Assembly: GCF_003426735.1 (NCBI RefSeq)
Contig: NZ_QVON01000002.1
Location: 62,001 to 126,000, forward strand
Source of the DNA: Arenibacter sp. P308M17
GTDB lineage: Bacteria > Bacteroidota > Bacteroidia > Flavobacteriales > Flavobacteriaceae
Direction: 5' to 3'
DNA length: 64,000 bases
Positions 26,620-36,200 of the stretch are shown here, one piece after another. Both the position numbers and the translations under genes were made by a program. Position 1 is the stretch's first letter, and each line of letters begins with the position of its first letter. The notes beneath the pieces were generated by a model. That model saw only the letters and a program-made list of their open reading frames with translations, was not told the DNA's origin and ran no database searches.

Positions 26620-26745
26620 TTATCGGTTTCCGGTCATTATTAAATAAAAAATTATAATATAGATAATATTGAGCGCTATCACCAGCGTATATTCTTTTTT
26701 CCAATCAAATTTATCAAACATAGTGATTTCTTGTTTAGGACTCAT
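26620..26745 (-). CDS. 41-residue single-helix membrane protein coupled to the symporter
   Basis: A short gene found by translating the minus strand. It has 41 codons from ATG 26745 to TAA at 26620-26622. The product begins MSPKQEITMFDKFDWKKEY, followed by a hydrophobic helix LVIALNIIYIIIFYLIM and a short tail TGNR. The stop is one base before the ATG of the symporter, so the two are translationally linked. An internal Met (residue 9) could also start it. It may be an accessory subunit like other small transporter partners, which is inference; similar tiny frames upstream of SSS genes may exist in relatives. Confidence 0.7.
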   Translation of the reverse strand: MSPKQEITMFDKFDWKKEYTLVIALNIIYIIIFYLIMTGNR

Positions 26746-27007
26746 TTAAACTTTTACCAAGTTACAAGTTAAAACCTTGCCTTTAATTATCGGGACTAGT
26801 TTCTATATACCTTGGGTATCCATGTTACAAATTCTTTATTTTTGCCTATTGTGCATTGCTTATGTCCATTGCTTATTGCAGGCAGGCTCAATCTCCTTCA
26901 ATACACACCCCTAACCTCCCGCAAAAAAGCGGGACAGGCACTCTCAAGAGGGGAGTTTTCCATCAGGGCCTACCGTAAATAACTATTTATTGTTCATTGT
27001 CCATTGT
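26746..27007. other. Intergenic region with short repeats
   Basis: About 260 bp between the symporter unit and the PIG-L gene. It contains ATACCTTGGGTAT (an inverted repeat at 26808-26820), direct variants of TTATGTCCATTGCTTATTGC, a CAGGCAGGC fragment at 26881, and a hairpin-forming CCCGC-A6-GCGGG segment near 26929. No gene is supported. Confidence 0.45.
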
Positions 27008-29509
27008 TTACCGCTGTTTCATGGAAAGCATATTGGCAAAAAGTCTGTAGGCCCCTGTTACACCCGCTGGCAATTCCCTGAAAAAACTTAGGCCCGTATA
27101 AATATAGTTCCCCTTCCCGTAAGCTGCAACTATTAAACTACCGGACAAGGCCTGTTCCCCCTCATCGTTCATAGCGAGGATAGGCGTAAATTCCTTGGAC
27201 CATTGATCCGGAAAATACAGACCCCGTTCCTGTACCCAGCCATTAAAATCGTTTTGGGTTATTTTATTGGGATAGTTGACCAACTCGTGCGTTTTGTCCA
27301 ATATGCTTACCTGGGAGGTTTCATCCGTGACCCTGTCACGTGAAATGGATAGGGGGTAGGGGGCAAGGTTGGCCATTTCCAATCCATTTCTGCCGGCAGT
27401 GTTATACTGCACAATGAGGTTGCCTCCATCCTTTACATAATCCAATAAATAGCGTTGCTTAAATTTTAGTTCTTCCACTACGTTATACGCTCTTATACCC
27501 ACAACAATGGCATCAAAATGGGTCAGGGAACCGGCCTGTATGGATGTAGGGTCTATTTTTTGGACCTTATATCCTATTTGTTTCAGACTTTCGGCTATTT
27601 CATCGCCGGCCCCGTCTATATATCCTATATTTTCCCCATTCTTATGAATATCCAGACGGACCACTTTGGTTTCCGAAGGCATAAGCACCGATTGTTTGGG
27701 AATATGGTCATAGGAAATTTCTATCAACTCCTTGGTTATTTCCTTGCCATTCACTTTGATGGTCGCCGAGATAAAATTTTCATCTTCTTTAGTGGGGGGC
27801 CTAAGGAGAAAATGTAAAATTCGCTGGTCCCCATTTTTTGCTATTTCAAAAGGTTTGATTTCTTGATCCACTTTCCAGCCTTTTCCATAATGCAGTTGTA
27901 TTTCGCCCTTTACATTGTCCTTATGGGCTTTTATAATGAGCGGAATTTCCTGGGGTTCGGAATTGGCAAAAATAATTATCTTGTCCTTAAAGCTTGCCGT
28001 TGCCTCGGGTAATATCTCAAAAGGTTGATATATTTCCCCTTTTTCCGGTTTGGAATACTTATAGACAATCGGTTTTTTAATGTTTATGGTAAATCCGTTG
28101 AATTCCAATTCAAAATTTACTTCAAAGGCATGGGGAGTTTCCGGTTTACCAATTAAATTTTGGTCCCTAACATCATACATTCCGGTAGTGCCTTTATTGT
28201 TCAGCCAATAGGGACTGGTGTAAGCTGTATTATTTGGGACATTTAGAGGTATTTGGAACAATTCCTTCCTATTTTCTTCCAGGACAATCTCTTTGATTAT
28301 AGGATTATCCGTACCCGTGGAAACAGTTGCAAGTTTAATATCGGCACGACTTCTATTCAACACTTCAATATCTATGGGGATACTACTGCCGGGGTAGGTA
28401 TGGGGCGCTGTTGCGGAAGCCTCCAGATAAAGTCCACAGACCGATTGGATAATAGCTTCCAATTCCTTTTTCTTGATATTCTTCCAATGTCCGTCCCGTA
28501 ACTTCAAAATGGCCTTATACGCTTCTATAAGTTGTGGTAGGTGTTTTGACGGTTCTTCAAAGTCAAAATTCTTTTCAATTGCATATAAGATCTTACCAAC
28601 GGCTTCCCCACCTTCAATGCGCGACCAAGTGGTATTTATTCCATCAAAAATATCCGATTCATTATTGGGGAGATCGCCCTTTAAAAGTTCTATATATTCG
28701 TTTTCACTGCCCCTGGTTGCCATTCTTCCAAAACCTTGGCACAAGTGCTGGCTACTGGCAAGGGAGGCTATTTCGTTATTGGATACGCCCTTTAAAGGGT
28801 AATAGACTCCCACATCCAGAGCGATCATTTTGGATTTATCCGCTTTTTGAAATTGGTCCTCGCTGCCGTAAAACCACCAGGAAGTATTAAAAAATAGCCG
28901 TTTTGGTTGCCAAACGTCCGTGCTTTTTAGTTGGTCCGGATACACATTGGGATCGTTGGCCAAATCGAAAGCCTCATAGCTGAGCATGGCCGAAGAGGTA
29001 TGATGCCCATGTGTGGAACCTGGAGATCTATGATCGAATCTGTTGATGACCACATCCGGTCTAAAATTGCGTATGATCCAGATAACATCACTTAGCACCG
29101 CCTCTTTGTTCCAGATTTTAAGGGTCTCATTAGGGTGCTTGGAGTAGCCAAAATCATTCGCCCTTGTAAAAAACTGTTCTCCGCCATCTATACGCCTGGC
29201 AGCCAATAATTCCTGTGTACGCAAAACCCCCAACAATTCCCTAAGTTCGGAACCTATTAAATTTTGGCCTCCATCTCCACGGGTCAATGACAAGTAGGCC
29301 GTTTTTGCCTTCACTTCATTGGATAGATAGGAAATAAGCCGCGTATTTTCATCATCGGGGTGAGCGGCAATATAGAGGGCGGAACCCAAAAAATTTAATT
29401 TTTGAATGGAATGGAATAGGTCCGAAGAAGTATTTTTTTTAGGTGCTTGAGCCTTGATAAGCTGGCAGGAGAACAGTATCCCAAAAAAGAATACCCAAGT
29501 AAGGCGCAT
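27008..29509 (-). CDS. Large exported PIG-L (LmbE-like) deacetylase
   Basis: An 833-residue protein with a signal peptide (residues 1-20, LFSCQLIKAQA). Residues about 35-290 are a PIG-L/LmbE deacetylase: the zinc motif AHPDDE (His50, Asp53) and the second His motif THGHHTSSA near residue 168 are intact. PIG-L enzymes remove N-acetyl groups from GlcNAc-containing substrates. Residues about 330-620 look like beta-sandwich modules, and the C-terminal 200 residues (FDAIVVGIRAYNVVEELKFKQRYLLDYVKDGG) resemble a class I glutamine-amidotransferase/ThuA-like Rossmann domain. It probably deacetylates an amino-sugar glycan in the periplasm. It neighbours the symporter and SusCD locus but has its own -7 element. 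Confidence 0.88.
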   Translation of the reverse strand: MRLTWVFFFGILFSCQLIKAQAPKKNTSSDLFHSIQKLNFLGSALYIAAHPDDENTRLISYLSNEVKAKTAYLSLTRGDGGQNLIGSELRELLGVLRTQELLAARRIDGGEQFFTRANDFGYSKHPNETLKIWNKEAVLSDVIWIIRNFRPDVVINRFDHRSPGSTHGHHTSSAMLSYEAFDLANDPNVYPDQLKSTDVWQPKRLFFNTSWWFYGSEDQFQKADKSKMIALDVGVYYPLKGVSNNEIASLASSQHLCQGFGRMATRGSENEYIELLKGDLPNNESDIFDGINTTWSRIEGGEAVGKILYAIEKNFDFEEPSKHLPQLIEAYKAILKLRDGHWKNIKKKELEAIIQSVCGLYLEASATAPHTYPGSSIPIDIEVLNRSRADIKLATVSTGTDNPIIKEIVLEENRKELFQIPLNVPNNTAYTSPYWLNNKGTTGMYDVRDQNLIGKPETPHAFEVNFELEFNGFTINIKKPIVYKYSKPEKGEIYQPFEILPEATASFKDKIIIFANSEPQEIPLIIKAHKDNVKGEIQLHYGKGWKVDQEIKPFEIAKNGDQRILHFLLRPPTKEDENFISATIKVNGKEITKELIEISYDHIPKQSVLMPSETKVVRLDIHKNGENIGYIDGAGDEIAESLKQIGYKVQKIDPTSIQAGSLTHFDAIVVGIRAYNVVEELKFKQRYLLDYVKDGGNLIVQYNTAGRNGLEMANLAPYPLSISRDRVTDETSQVSILDKTHELVNYPNKITQNDFNGWVQERGLYFPDQWSKEFTPILAMNDEGEQALSGSLIVAAYGKGNYIYTGLSFFRELPAGVTGAYRLFANMLSMKQR

Positions 29510-29532
29510 AATTGATAGTTTTAGTTGGTTCC

Positions 29533-29540
29533 CAAATATA
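29533..29540 (-). promoter_or_regulatory. -7 promoter element for the PIG-L gene
   Basis: TATATTTG on the minus strand matches TAnnTTTG and ends 23 bases before the ATG at 29509. No convincing -33 TTTG lies 19 bp upstream. Confidence 0.4.
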
Positions 29541-29586
29541 GAAATATATAATCCGAAGCCGTAATTTTTACAACTACTTTAACAGC

Positions 29587-30135
29587 TTATAAAACTTCAC
29601 TGCTTTCCATGGAGTCTTCATAGGTTTGTGCCATAGCAATTGCTTTCTGAAGCATCATATTGTTGGGGTAGGTAATCAATTCTCCATTACTCCTTCTAAG
29701 ATGGACATGAAATGCCCTGATATCCTCAATAAGATATGCTTCATTTGGCAATTCCATTTCCTTATCCATTATTTTAATCTTATCCCCTATTTTAAACGGA
29801 AATGAGAAAAATAGGATAACCCCGGCGGTAACATTGCTCAATATGGACCATTGCGCAAAAAGGGCCACCCCAATAACCGCAAAAACGGAGGAGAAGACAA
29901 GACCAATATCCTTCATTTCTACCCCCCAGATCAGTATAAGCGCAACTATTCCAAAAGCCGTGAGTCCAACAGTGGAATATTTTACGATCAACCGGGTACG
30001 AACTTCATTGATATCGCTTATTTTACCTACTTTTTGTATTGCCTTGGTACCTAAATACTTCAATATTAAAAGTACCAACAAGCATATTCCGGTACCCAAT
30101 AATTCCTTTTTGTACTCCAAAAAAAATGTTTCCAT
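29587..30135 (-). CDS. Small MscS-type mechanosensitive channel protein
   Basis: A 182-residue protein with three hydrophobic segments (about residues 12-31, 50-68 and 74-94) followed by the MscS beta-domain. The PFKIGDKIKI strand near residue 113 and the VHLRRSNGELITYPNNMML motif near residue 143 are diagnostic of MscS. It lacks the longer C-terminal domain of canonical MscS and is at the small end of the family. It probably acts in osmotic adjustment in the inner membrane. Start is 4 bp after the stop of the upstream lipoprotein gene; it is the last gene of a five-gene unit. Confidence 0.88.
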   Translation of the reverse strand: METFFLEYKKELLGTGICLLVLLILKYLGTKAIQKVGKISDINEVRTRLIVKYSTVGLTAFGIVALILIWGVEMKDIGLVFSSVFAVIGVALFAQWSILSNVTAGVILFFSFPFKIGDKIKIMDKEMELPNEAYLIEDIRAFHVHLRRSNGELITYPNNMMLQKAIAMAQTYEDSMESSEVL

Positions 30136-30139
30136 AAAA

Positions 30140-31090
30140 TTACAATCCTAAACTGTCCCGCAAAAATACATCACTATTTTTGTTTTCCTGCCAATAGGCC
30201 CTTTTTAATGTTTTTATTTTCGTTGCCTTGGTAGTGAGGGTTTGGGCATTGGGCCCAAACCCGTTATTATAGGTTTCGGACCAATTTTCTATGGTATAAG
30301 GGAAGGTGGCACTAAAGCTTATCGCCAGGGTTCTATCCAATTCCGGATAGGTGACTTTGTAAGTGGCCATATTTGCTTCCGTTTTTATTTCCGTCCGGGC
30401 TTCATAGGCTTTTAGCGGTTTATGTGCCAAGCGTATATATTCCAAAGAGGGGATCATTGTAATGTTGCCCACTGGGAGATTGTTTGGATCGATCCTTATT
30501 TTGTTCCATATTTCGTTTTCCAAATGCGTTTTGTCCAAAGTGATGGTTTGGTCTCCTTCGGCCTCAAAATAGGAAAAGGAGCTTACCTCAAATTTATCCC
30601 TGTTGTTCAATTGGGTAAATACCTGACCGCACCATTCCTGAACGGAAGCGGTTAATTTAATGGCATGTTGATTGTCCGATACGGGATAAAAACTACTGTT
30701 CATTATGGAATAGGGATAGATTCCGGTCAGGAATTTTTTGGTACTGTTCAGCTTTAGTACGGAAATATTGTCTGGATTCGAATTATCGGCCTTCACCTGT
30801 TTGTCCGCCAAAAAAGGTTCGGTAACGTATATTAAAACCGCAGTTCCACTTCGAAGTTCCCCGTAACGGGCCTGTTCCAATTTAAAGGATGAAATTTCAG
30901 CCTTTCCCGAATACCAATAATTCTTGAACACATCCGACAACTGATTTTTTTCAGGTTTGGCCCTGGACATATTTATTTCATTGCCCTTATGGGAAATGTT
31001 TTCGGCTTCCCCAGCATTTTCCTTACAGGCACTAAAAAGGACCAGGAACAATAGGAGGGGTACAAAAATGAAAGCAAATAGACGTTGCAT
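30140..31090 (-). CDS. Lipoprotein of the Maf operon, function unknown
   Basis: A 316-residue lipoprotein; the signal peptide ends in VLFSACKEN with the lipid-modified Cys near residue 22. The mature part is rich in beta-strands (FSYFEAEGDQTITLDKTHL, MATYKVTYPELDRTLAISFSATFPYTIENWSE). Relatives in Flavobacteriaceae are often labelled septum formation inhibitor Maf. None of the Maf motifs is present, so that label seems to be carried over from the true maf gene 34 bp upstream. The real role is unknown. It lies 4 bp before the MscS gene, suggesting an envelope function. Confidence 0.8.
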   Translation of the reverse strand: MQRLFAFIFVPLLLFLVLFSACKENAGEAENISHKGNEINMSRAKPEKNQLSDVFKNYWYSGKAEISSFKLEQARYGELRSGTAVLIYVTEPFLADKQVKADNSNPDNISVLKLNSTKKFLTGIYPYSIMNSSFYPVSDNQHAIKLTASVQEWCGQVFTQLNNRDKFEVSSFSYFEAEGDQTITLDKTHLENEIWNKIRIDPNNLPVGNITMIPSLEYIRLAHKPLKAYEARTEIKTEANMATYKVTYPELDRTLAISFSATFPYTIENWSETYNNGFGPNAQTLTTKATKIKTLKRAYWQENKNSDVFLRDSLGL

Positions 31091-31124
31091 AGAAATTAAA
31101 TTTCCTAAAATTATTCAAAAAATA

Positions 31125-31712
31125 CTAACCCACCATGGTCATTAACGTTTTGTAGACCAATTGGGTAGGCAATCCTACCACGTTGGTGTAGGAACCTTGG
31201 ATCTCCTCAATTCCAATAAGTCCTATCCAATCCTGAATGCCATAGCCGCCAGCCTTGTCGAACGGATTAAAGTTCCGGATATAATATTCCATTTCCCCAA
31301 GGGTCAACTCTTTAAATTTTACCTTTGTACAGTGATTTACAATTTGCTGACGGTCCGTGGTTGTAAAGCACACTGATGTAATTACTTCATGCCAATCGTT
31401 GGAAAGTGTTCCAAGCATGGAAAGGGCCTCTTCAGAATCGGCAGGTTTAGCCAAAGATATATTGTTATGCCAAACCACTGTATCCGAAGTAATAAGGATA
31501 TCCTTGGCTCCCAGCTCTTTGCTATATCCTGCAGCCTTTAATTTTGCCAGGTAATCGGAAATTTCAGCGCCCTTTAAATAATCTGGATACACTTCGTCTG
31601 CATGTATGGGGTGTACTTTAAAATCCAGTTCCATTTCCCTAAAGAACTGTTGTCGTCTAGGAGATGCAGAGGCAAGTATAATCTGATATTCCTTTAATTT
31701 GTTATAGGACAT
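31125..31712 (-). CDS. maf: Maf-family nucleoside triphosphate pyrophosphatase
   Basis: A 195-residue cytoplasmic enzyme. Conserved motifs are SASPRRQQF (residues 15-23), the catalytic region ITSDTVV near residue 67, LAKPADSEEA near 78 and FDKAGGYGIQ near 148. The last motif, with Gln, places it with the dTTP/UTP pyrophosphatases (YhdE-like) rather than the CTP/GTP group, judged by motif only. It hydrolyses non-canonical nucleotides to the monophosphate and pyrophosphate. It starts 4 bp after the KdsC-like gene in the same operon. Confidence 0.93.
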   Translation of the reverse strand: MSYNKLKEYQIILASASPRRQQFFREMELDFKVHPIHADEVYPDYLKGAEISDYLAKLKAAGYSKELGAKDILITSDTVVWHNNISLAKPADSEEALSMLGTLSNDWHEVITSVCFTTTDRQQIVNHCTKVKFKELTLGEMEYYIRNFNPFDKAGGYGIQDWIGLIGIEEIQGSYTNVVGLPTQLVYKTLMTMVG

Positions 31713-31716
31713 TGTT

Positions 31717-32244
31717 TTAATCGTTCACAGCTTTGAAATTTTCGGCCCAATGCCCCCTCACTTTCAAAACTTGTTCAATAACATCCCTTACACATCCATC
31801 ACCTCCATGCTTATGGGAGATATATTTGGATATGGCCTTTACTTCTGGGACGGCATTTTGCGGGCAACAGGGAATGCCCGCCAATCCCATCGGGGGAATA
31901 TCGGGGATGTCATCGCCCATATAAAGAACATGCTGTGGATTAATATTGTAAATATCCAAATATTCGTCAAACGGATCTATTTTATGATGTGCCCCCATGT
32001 GTATATCGGTAACCCCCAACCCCCTTAAGCGCAAACGCACGCCTTCGTTGGTGCTACCGGAAATGATGCAGATATTGTACCCTTGTTGAATGGCCACCTT
32101 TACAGCATAGCCGTCTTGGACGCTCATAGTCCTCAGCATTTCCCCATCGGAGGTGATCATAATTTTGCCGTCTGTGAATACCCCGTCCACATCAAATACA
32201 AAAGTGGTGATGTCTTGAAGCAGTTCTTTATAACTTTTGTCCAT
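31717..32244 (-). CDS. KdsC-like 3-deoxy-D-manno-octulosonate-8-phosphate phosphatase
   Basis: A 175-residue cap-less HAD phosphatase. The nucleophile motif FVFDVDGVFTDG (Asp18 and Asp20), IISGS near residue 59, the YMGDDIPDIPPMG motif near 108 and the C-terminal KHGGDGCVRDVIEQVL tail near 144 match KdsC, whose C-terminal tail folds into the neighbouring subunit's active site. KdsC makes KDO for lipopolysaccharide. A related specificity such as CMP-acylneuraminate-type phosphatases cannot be excluded, since kdsA, kdsB and kdsD are not in the window. It overlaps the upstream DUF2520 gene by 17 bp. Confidence 0.88.
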   Translation of the reverse strand: MDKSYKELLQDITTFVFDVDGVFTDGKIMITSDGEMLRTMSVQDGYAVKVAIQQGYNICIISGSTNEGVRLRLRGLGVTDIHMGAHHKIDPFDEYLDIYNINPQHVLYMGDDIPDIPPMGLAGIPCCPQNAVPEVKAISKYISHKHGGDGCVRDVIEQVLKVRGHWAENFKAVND

Positions 32245-32992
32245 ATTTTTCTCCTATCAATTGACTAAACAAGCTGTAAATATCCTGATAATTTTTATTT
32301 TTTAACTGCTTTAAATGGCTTTCCATAGTTTTGACATCGTTTCTTTTGGCAGGTCCGGTCTGTGCATCGAAGGGTGGCAAATAATCCAATTTGTTCACGG
32401 TTTCCTTGATTAAAGGGGTCAATAGGGAAAAAGGTAAATTATGTTCAGTGCAAATATCCTGGCCGATAGTAAAAAGAAAATTGGTGAAATTGTTCACGAA
32501 TACGGCCGCCAAGTGAAGCGATTTCCGCTGATCGCTTGTAATCTCGTGTACCTTCAAACTAATAAGGCCTGCCAATTTTTTTAAAAGTTCCAAATCATTT
32601 TTATCTTCTGCCTCTATACAGACCGGCACCTCCTTAAAATTGATCGTTTTGCCTTCACTAAAAGTCTGTAGCGGATAAAAGACCCCTCTTTTATTTAGAC
32701 CTCCAAGGGATTTTAAAGGAACACTTCCCGAGGTATGCACCACTAGCCCATTCTTATCCTTCAGGAACGTCGCCACGCTGGCAATGGCGTCATCGCTAAC
32801 GGCAATGATATAGATATCCGCGTCGGCAATTTTTGTAAAATCCGTCTCCGTAACCACCCTATCCTTAAAATGGGCGAGCTGATCCACATTCCGACCAATA
32901 ACTTGTAGCACCCTTATTTCATTTACCCCCAAAAAGACATTGAACAAATGTTTGGCAAGGTTGCCGGTTCCCAATAAAACCAATGATATCAT
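32228..32992 (-). CDS. Rossmann-like/DUF2520 NAD(P)-binding protein
   Basis: A protein of about 254 residues with an N-terminal Rossmann motif (VLLGTGNLAKHLF) and a C-terminal helical DUF2520 domain (EITSDQRKSLHLAAVFVNNFTNFLF near residue 153, GPAKRNDVKTMESHL near 216). The arrangement resembles the F420/NADP-dependent and ketopantoate reductase-type dehydrogenases, but the substrate is unknown. The open frame can begin at TTG 32998; I choose the ATG two codons later at 32992 because it directly precedes the first beta-strand. It heads the operon DUF2520-kdsC-like-maf-lipoprotein-MscS. Confidence 0.85.
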   Translation of the reverse strand: MISLVLLGTGNLAKHLFNVFLGVNEIRVLQVIGRNVDQLAHFKDRVVTETDFTKIADADIYIIAVSDDAIASVATFLKDKNGLVVHTSGSVPLKSLGGLNKRGVFYPLQTFSEGKTINFKEVPVCIEAEDKNDLELLKKLAGLISLKVHEITSDQRKSLHLAAVFVNNFTNFLFTIGQDICTEHNLPFSLLTPLIKETVNKLDYLPPFDAQTGPAKRNDVKTMESHLKQLKNKNYQDIYSLFSQLIGEKYGQKL

Positions 32993-33163
32993 GTTCAAAA
33001 GTAAATATTAAATCAAAAAGATAGGCCAGGAAGAAAAGTTTTTTAAATCTATCCCGTTTAAATTTAAAAGAAAATAAATTGTACCAATTGATGATTCCTA
33101 ATTTTTAAGTGAAGGATTTACTCAATTAACAAAAGATTTAATATTTAAACCCTTATAAAAATG

Positions 33164-33171
33164 TATTTTTG
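33164..33171 (+). promoter_or_regulatory. -7 promoter element for the ccsBA gene
   Basis: TATTTTTG fits TAnnTTTG and overlaps the TTG at 33169 that would be the upstream-most start of the next gene. That supports starting the protein at ATG 33202 with a leader of about 25 nt. The -33 half is unclear. Confidence 0.4.
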
Positions 33172-33201
33172 CATGATTTAAATCAAACCTTTCCTACCAA
33201 A

Positions 33202-36200
33202 ATGATTGAACTCCTCAAGAAATTTTTCTTTTCCACTCGCTTAATGGCCGTTTTATTTATTGTATTTGCCACAGCTATGGCCTTTGGAACCTTTATAGAG
33301 AGCTGGTACAGTACGGAAACCGCAAGAATCTGGATTTACAATGCCACCTGGTTCGAGGCCATCATGGTGTTTTTTGTTATCAATTTTACTGGTAATATCT
33401 CCCGATATAAGTTATTGAGAAAGGAAAAATGGGCAGTACTGGTGTTACATCTCTCCTGGATTTTGATCATCCTTGGGGCATTTGTTACCAGGTACATCAG
33501 TTTTGAAGGGATGATGCCCATTAGGGAAGGGAATACGGAAAATGTGTTTTATTCCGATAAGACCTACCTGACCGTTTATGTGGATGGGGAGATAGACAAC
33601 GAACCCAAACGGAAGATTTTGGAAGACGATATATTGGTTACTTCGGAAGCCATCAAATCCAATTTACCATGGAATTCCGATTTTAACGGACAACCGTTTA
33701 CCATCTCCTATGCCGGCTTTATTGAAGGCGCCAAGGAAGGGTTGATCGAAGATGCCGATGGCAGGGAATATTTAAAAATTGTAGAGGCGGGCGACGGACA
33801 ACGGCATGAGCATTATTTGGAAAGTGGCAAGGTCAGTAGCATACACAATGTGCTGTTTTCTTTGAACAAGATGACGGAAGGGGCCATAAATATTATGGAA
33901 TCGGAGGGAGGGTATCAAATAAAATCGCCTTTCGAAGGACAGTTTATGAGAATGGCAGATCAGTTCCAAGGAGAATTGTTGAAAGATAGTCTACAAACCC
34001 TGCAATTGAGATCCCTGTACACTACTGCAGGCATGCAATTCGTAATTCCCGAACCCATTATTAAAGGTTCCTATGGCGTTATTACCATTCCTGAGAACGA
34101 AAAAACAGAGAATGACCTGGATGCCCTGATAGTAGATATTGATTGCAACGGTGAAACGGTGCGCAAAAAACTATTGGGAGCGAAGGGGGTAGCCAATTTT
34201 TCAGGGGAATTTGAGATTGGAGGTTTGACCTTTAACCTTTCTTACGGATCCAAGGTCTATACCCTGCCTTTTGGAATTAAACTGAACGATTTTATAGCTG
34301 AAAAACATCCCGGAACCGAGAACAGCTACGCGTCGTTTATGAGCAAGGTGACCATTGAGGACGACCGTCCCTTTGATTACGACATTTATATGAACCATAT
34401 TTTGGACCACAAGGGGTATCGGTTTTTTCAAGCCAGTTTCCATCCGGATGAAAAAGGTACCGTACTGTCCGTAAACCATGACTTTTGGGGGACATGGATA
34501 ACTTATATTGGCTATTTCCTTTTGTATACAGGGCTTATGGGCATTATGTTCTATGGCAAGACCAGATTTAAAAGCTTAGGGGCCTCCTTGGAAAAATTAA
34601 AAAAGAAGCAGGCCAAAATAGCGATGATCCTACTCTTGATTGTAGGACCAAGTGCCATGGCACAAACCGATGGGGCTGTTACAGACCATGCCCACAGCAA
34701 TATGCCGACACCCCAACAGATAGATTCCCTTTTGCATGCTATAACCCCGTCCAAGGAACATGCTGCCAAGTTTGGGAAGTTGGTGGTCCAGGATGCCGGA
34801 GGGCGTATGAAACCCATAAATACCTTTTCGTCGGAACTATTGAGGAAATTGAGCCTAAAGGATAAGTATACCGATTTCAATTCGGATCAAGTGTTCCTCT
34901 CCATGATGTTAAATCCGGCTGCCTGGTACAATGCTGAATTTATTGCCTTGGACAAAAAAGGTCAAAATGATAGTATTAGAAAGATCATAGGCCTGGAACA
35001 CGGAAAGGAGTTTGCCAAGGCCACCGATTTCTTTGATGAAAAAGGGCAATACAAATTGGCCCCTTACCTACAAGAAGCCTATGCTACCAATACCCCCAAC
35101 CAATTTCAAAAGGACTTTAAGGGTTTGGACGAACGTTTGGTACTTTTGAACAGGGCGTTGGGCGGTGAAATAATAAAGATATTTCCCTTGTTGAACGACG
35201 AAAACAATAAATGGATTTCGGCCGTGGAATATAGGGGAGGGCAATTCCAAGTGTCCGATTCCCTATATGCCAATTTCATAAAAAATGCCGTACCCTTCTA
35301 TTTAATGAGCCTTGAAAAGGCTGTTAAGAACGGTGATTATACGGAAGCCGATAAATTGTTGGCCGCCTTTAAAAAGAACCAGGAAAACCACGGTAGTGAA
35401 GTATTGCCATCGGAAAACAAAATTAAAGCGGAAGTTTTTTATAATAAGATAGATCTATACAATAAACTCTATAGATATTACGCCTTGGTAGGTTTATTGA
35501 TGTTTGCCCTCCTTGTATTTCAGATTATTAGGGACAGGAAAGCCCTTAGATTTAGTATAGCTGGTCTTAAGATATTAATTTATGCATTTTTTATACTGCA
35601 TACGCTCGGACTGGTAATGCGATGGTATATTTCCGGGCATGCGCCATGGAGCGATGCCTATGAAAGTATACTATATGTTTCCTGGGCCACTTTGGGGATG
35701 GGCCTACTGTTCAGTAAAAAAAGTAATATGACGGTGGCGGCAGCTACTTTTGTCACCGCTATGTTGTTGTGGATAGCCCACCAGAGTTGGGTAGATCCCT
35801 CCATAGCCAATCTGGTACCCGTGTTGGATAGTTATTGGTTAATGATCCACGTTGCAGTAATTGTGGGCAGTTATGGTCCGCTCACCGTGGGAATGATCTT
35901 GGGGGTGGTATGCTTGCTGTTGATCATAATGACGAATAAGGATAATAAGGAAAGAATGGAGCTGAACATTAAGGAGCTTACCATTATCAATGAACTGTCC
36001 CTAACGGTTGGTTTGGTCATGTTGACCATTGGTAATTTCCTGGGAGGCCAATGGGCCAATGAAAGTTGGGGCCGTTATTGGGGATGGGACCCTAAGGAAA
36101 CCTGGGCCTTGATTTCCATAATGATCTATGCCTTTGTGATCCATACAAGATTGATCCCTGGTTTGCGCGGAAGATGGTTGTTCAATTTGTTGAGTGTCGT

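Noticed and set aside
29533..29540. A complete consensus promoter for the PIG-L gene
   Set aside because: Only the -7 half matches; no TTTG lies at 19 bp. The full consensus is met only by tRNA-His in this window.
30140..31090. Second Maf protein
   Set aside because: No Maf motifs; it is a lipoprotein next to the true maf gene.
33169..33201. TTG start of the ccsBA gene
   Set aside because: It overlaps the -7 promoter element; ATG 33202 gives a normal leader and the family N-terminus.
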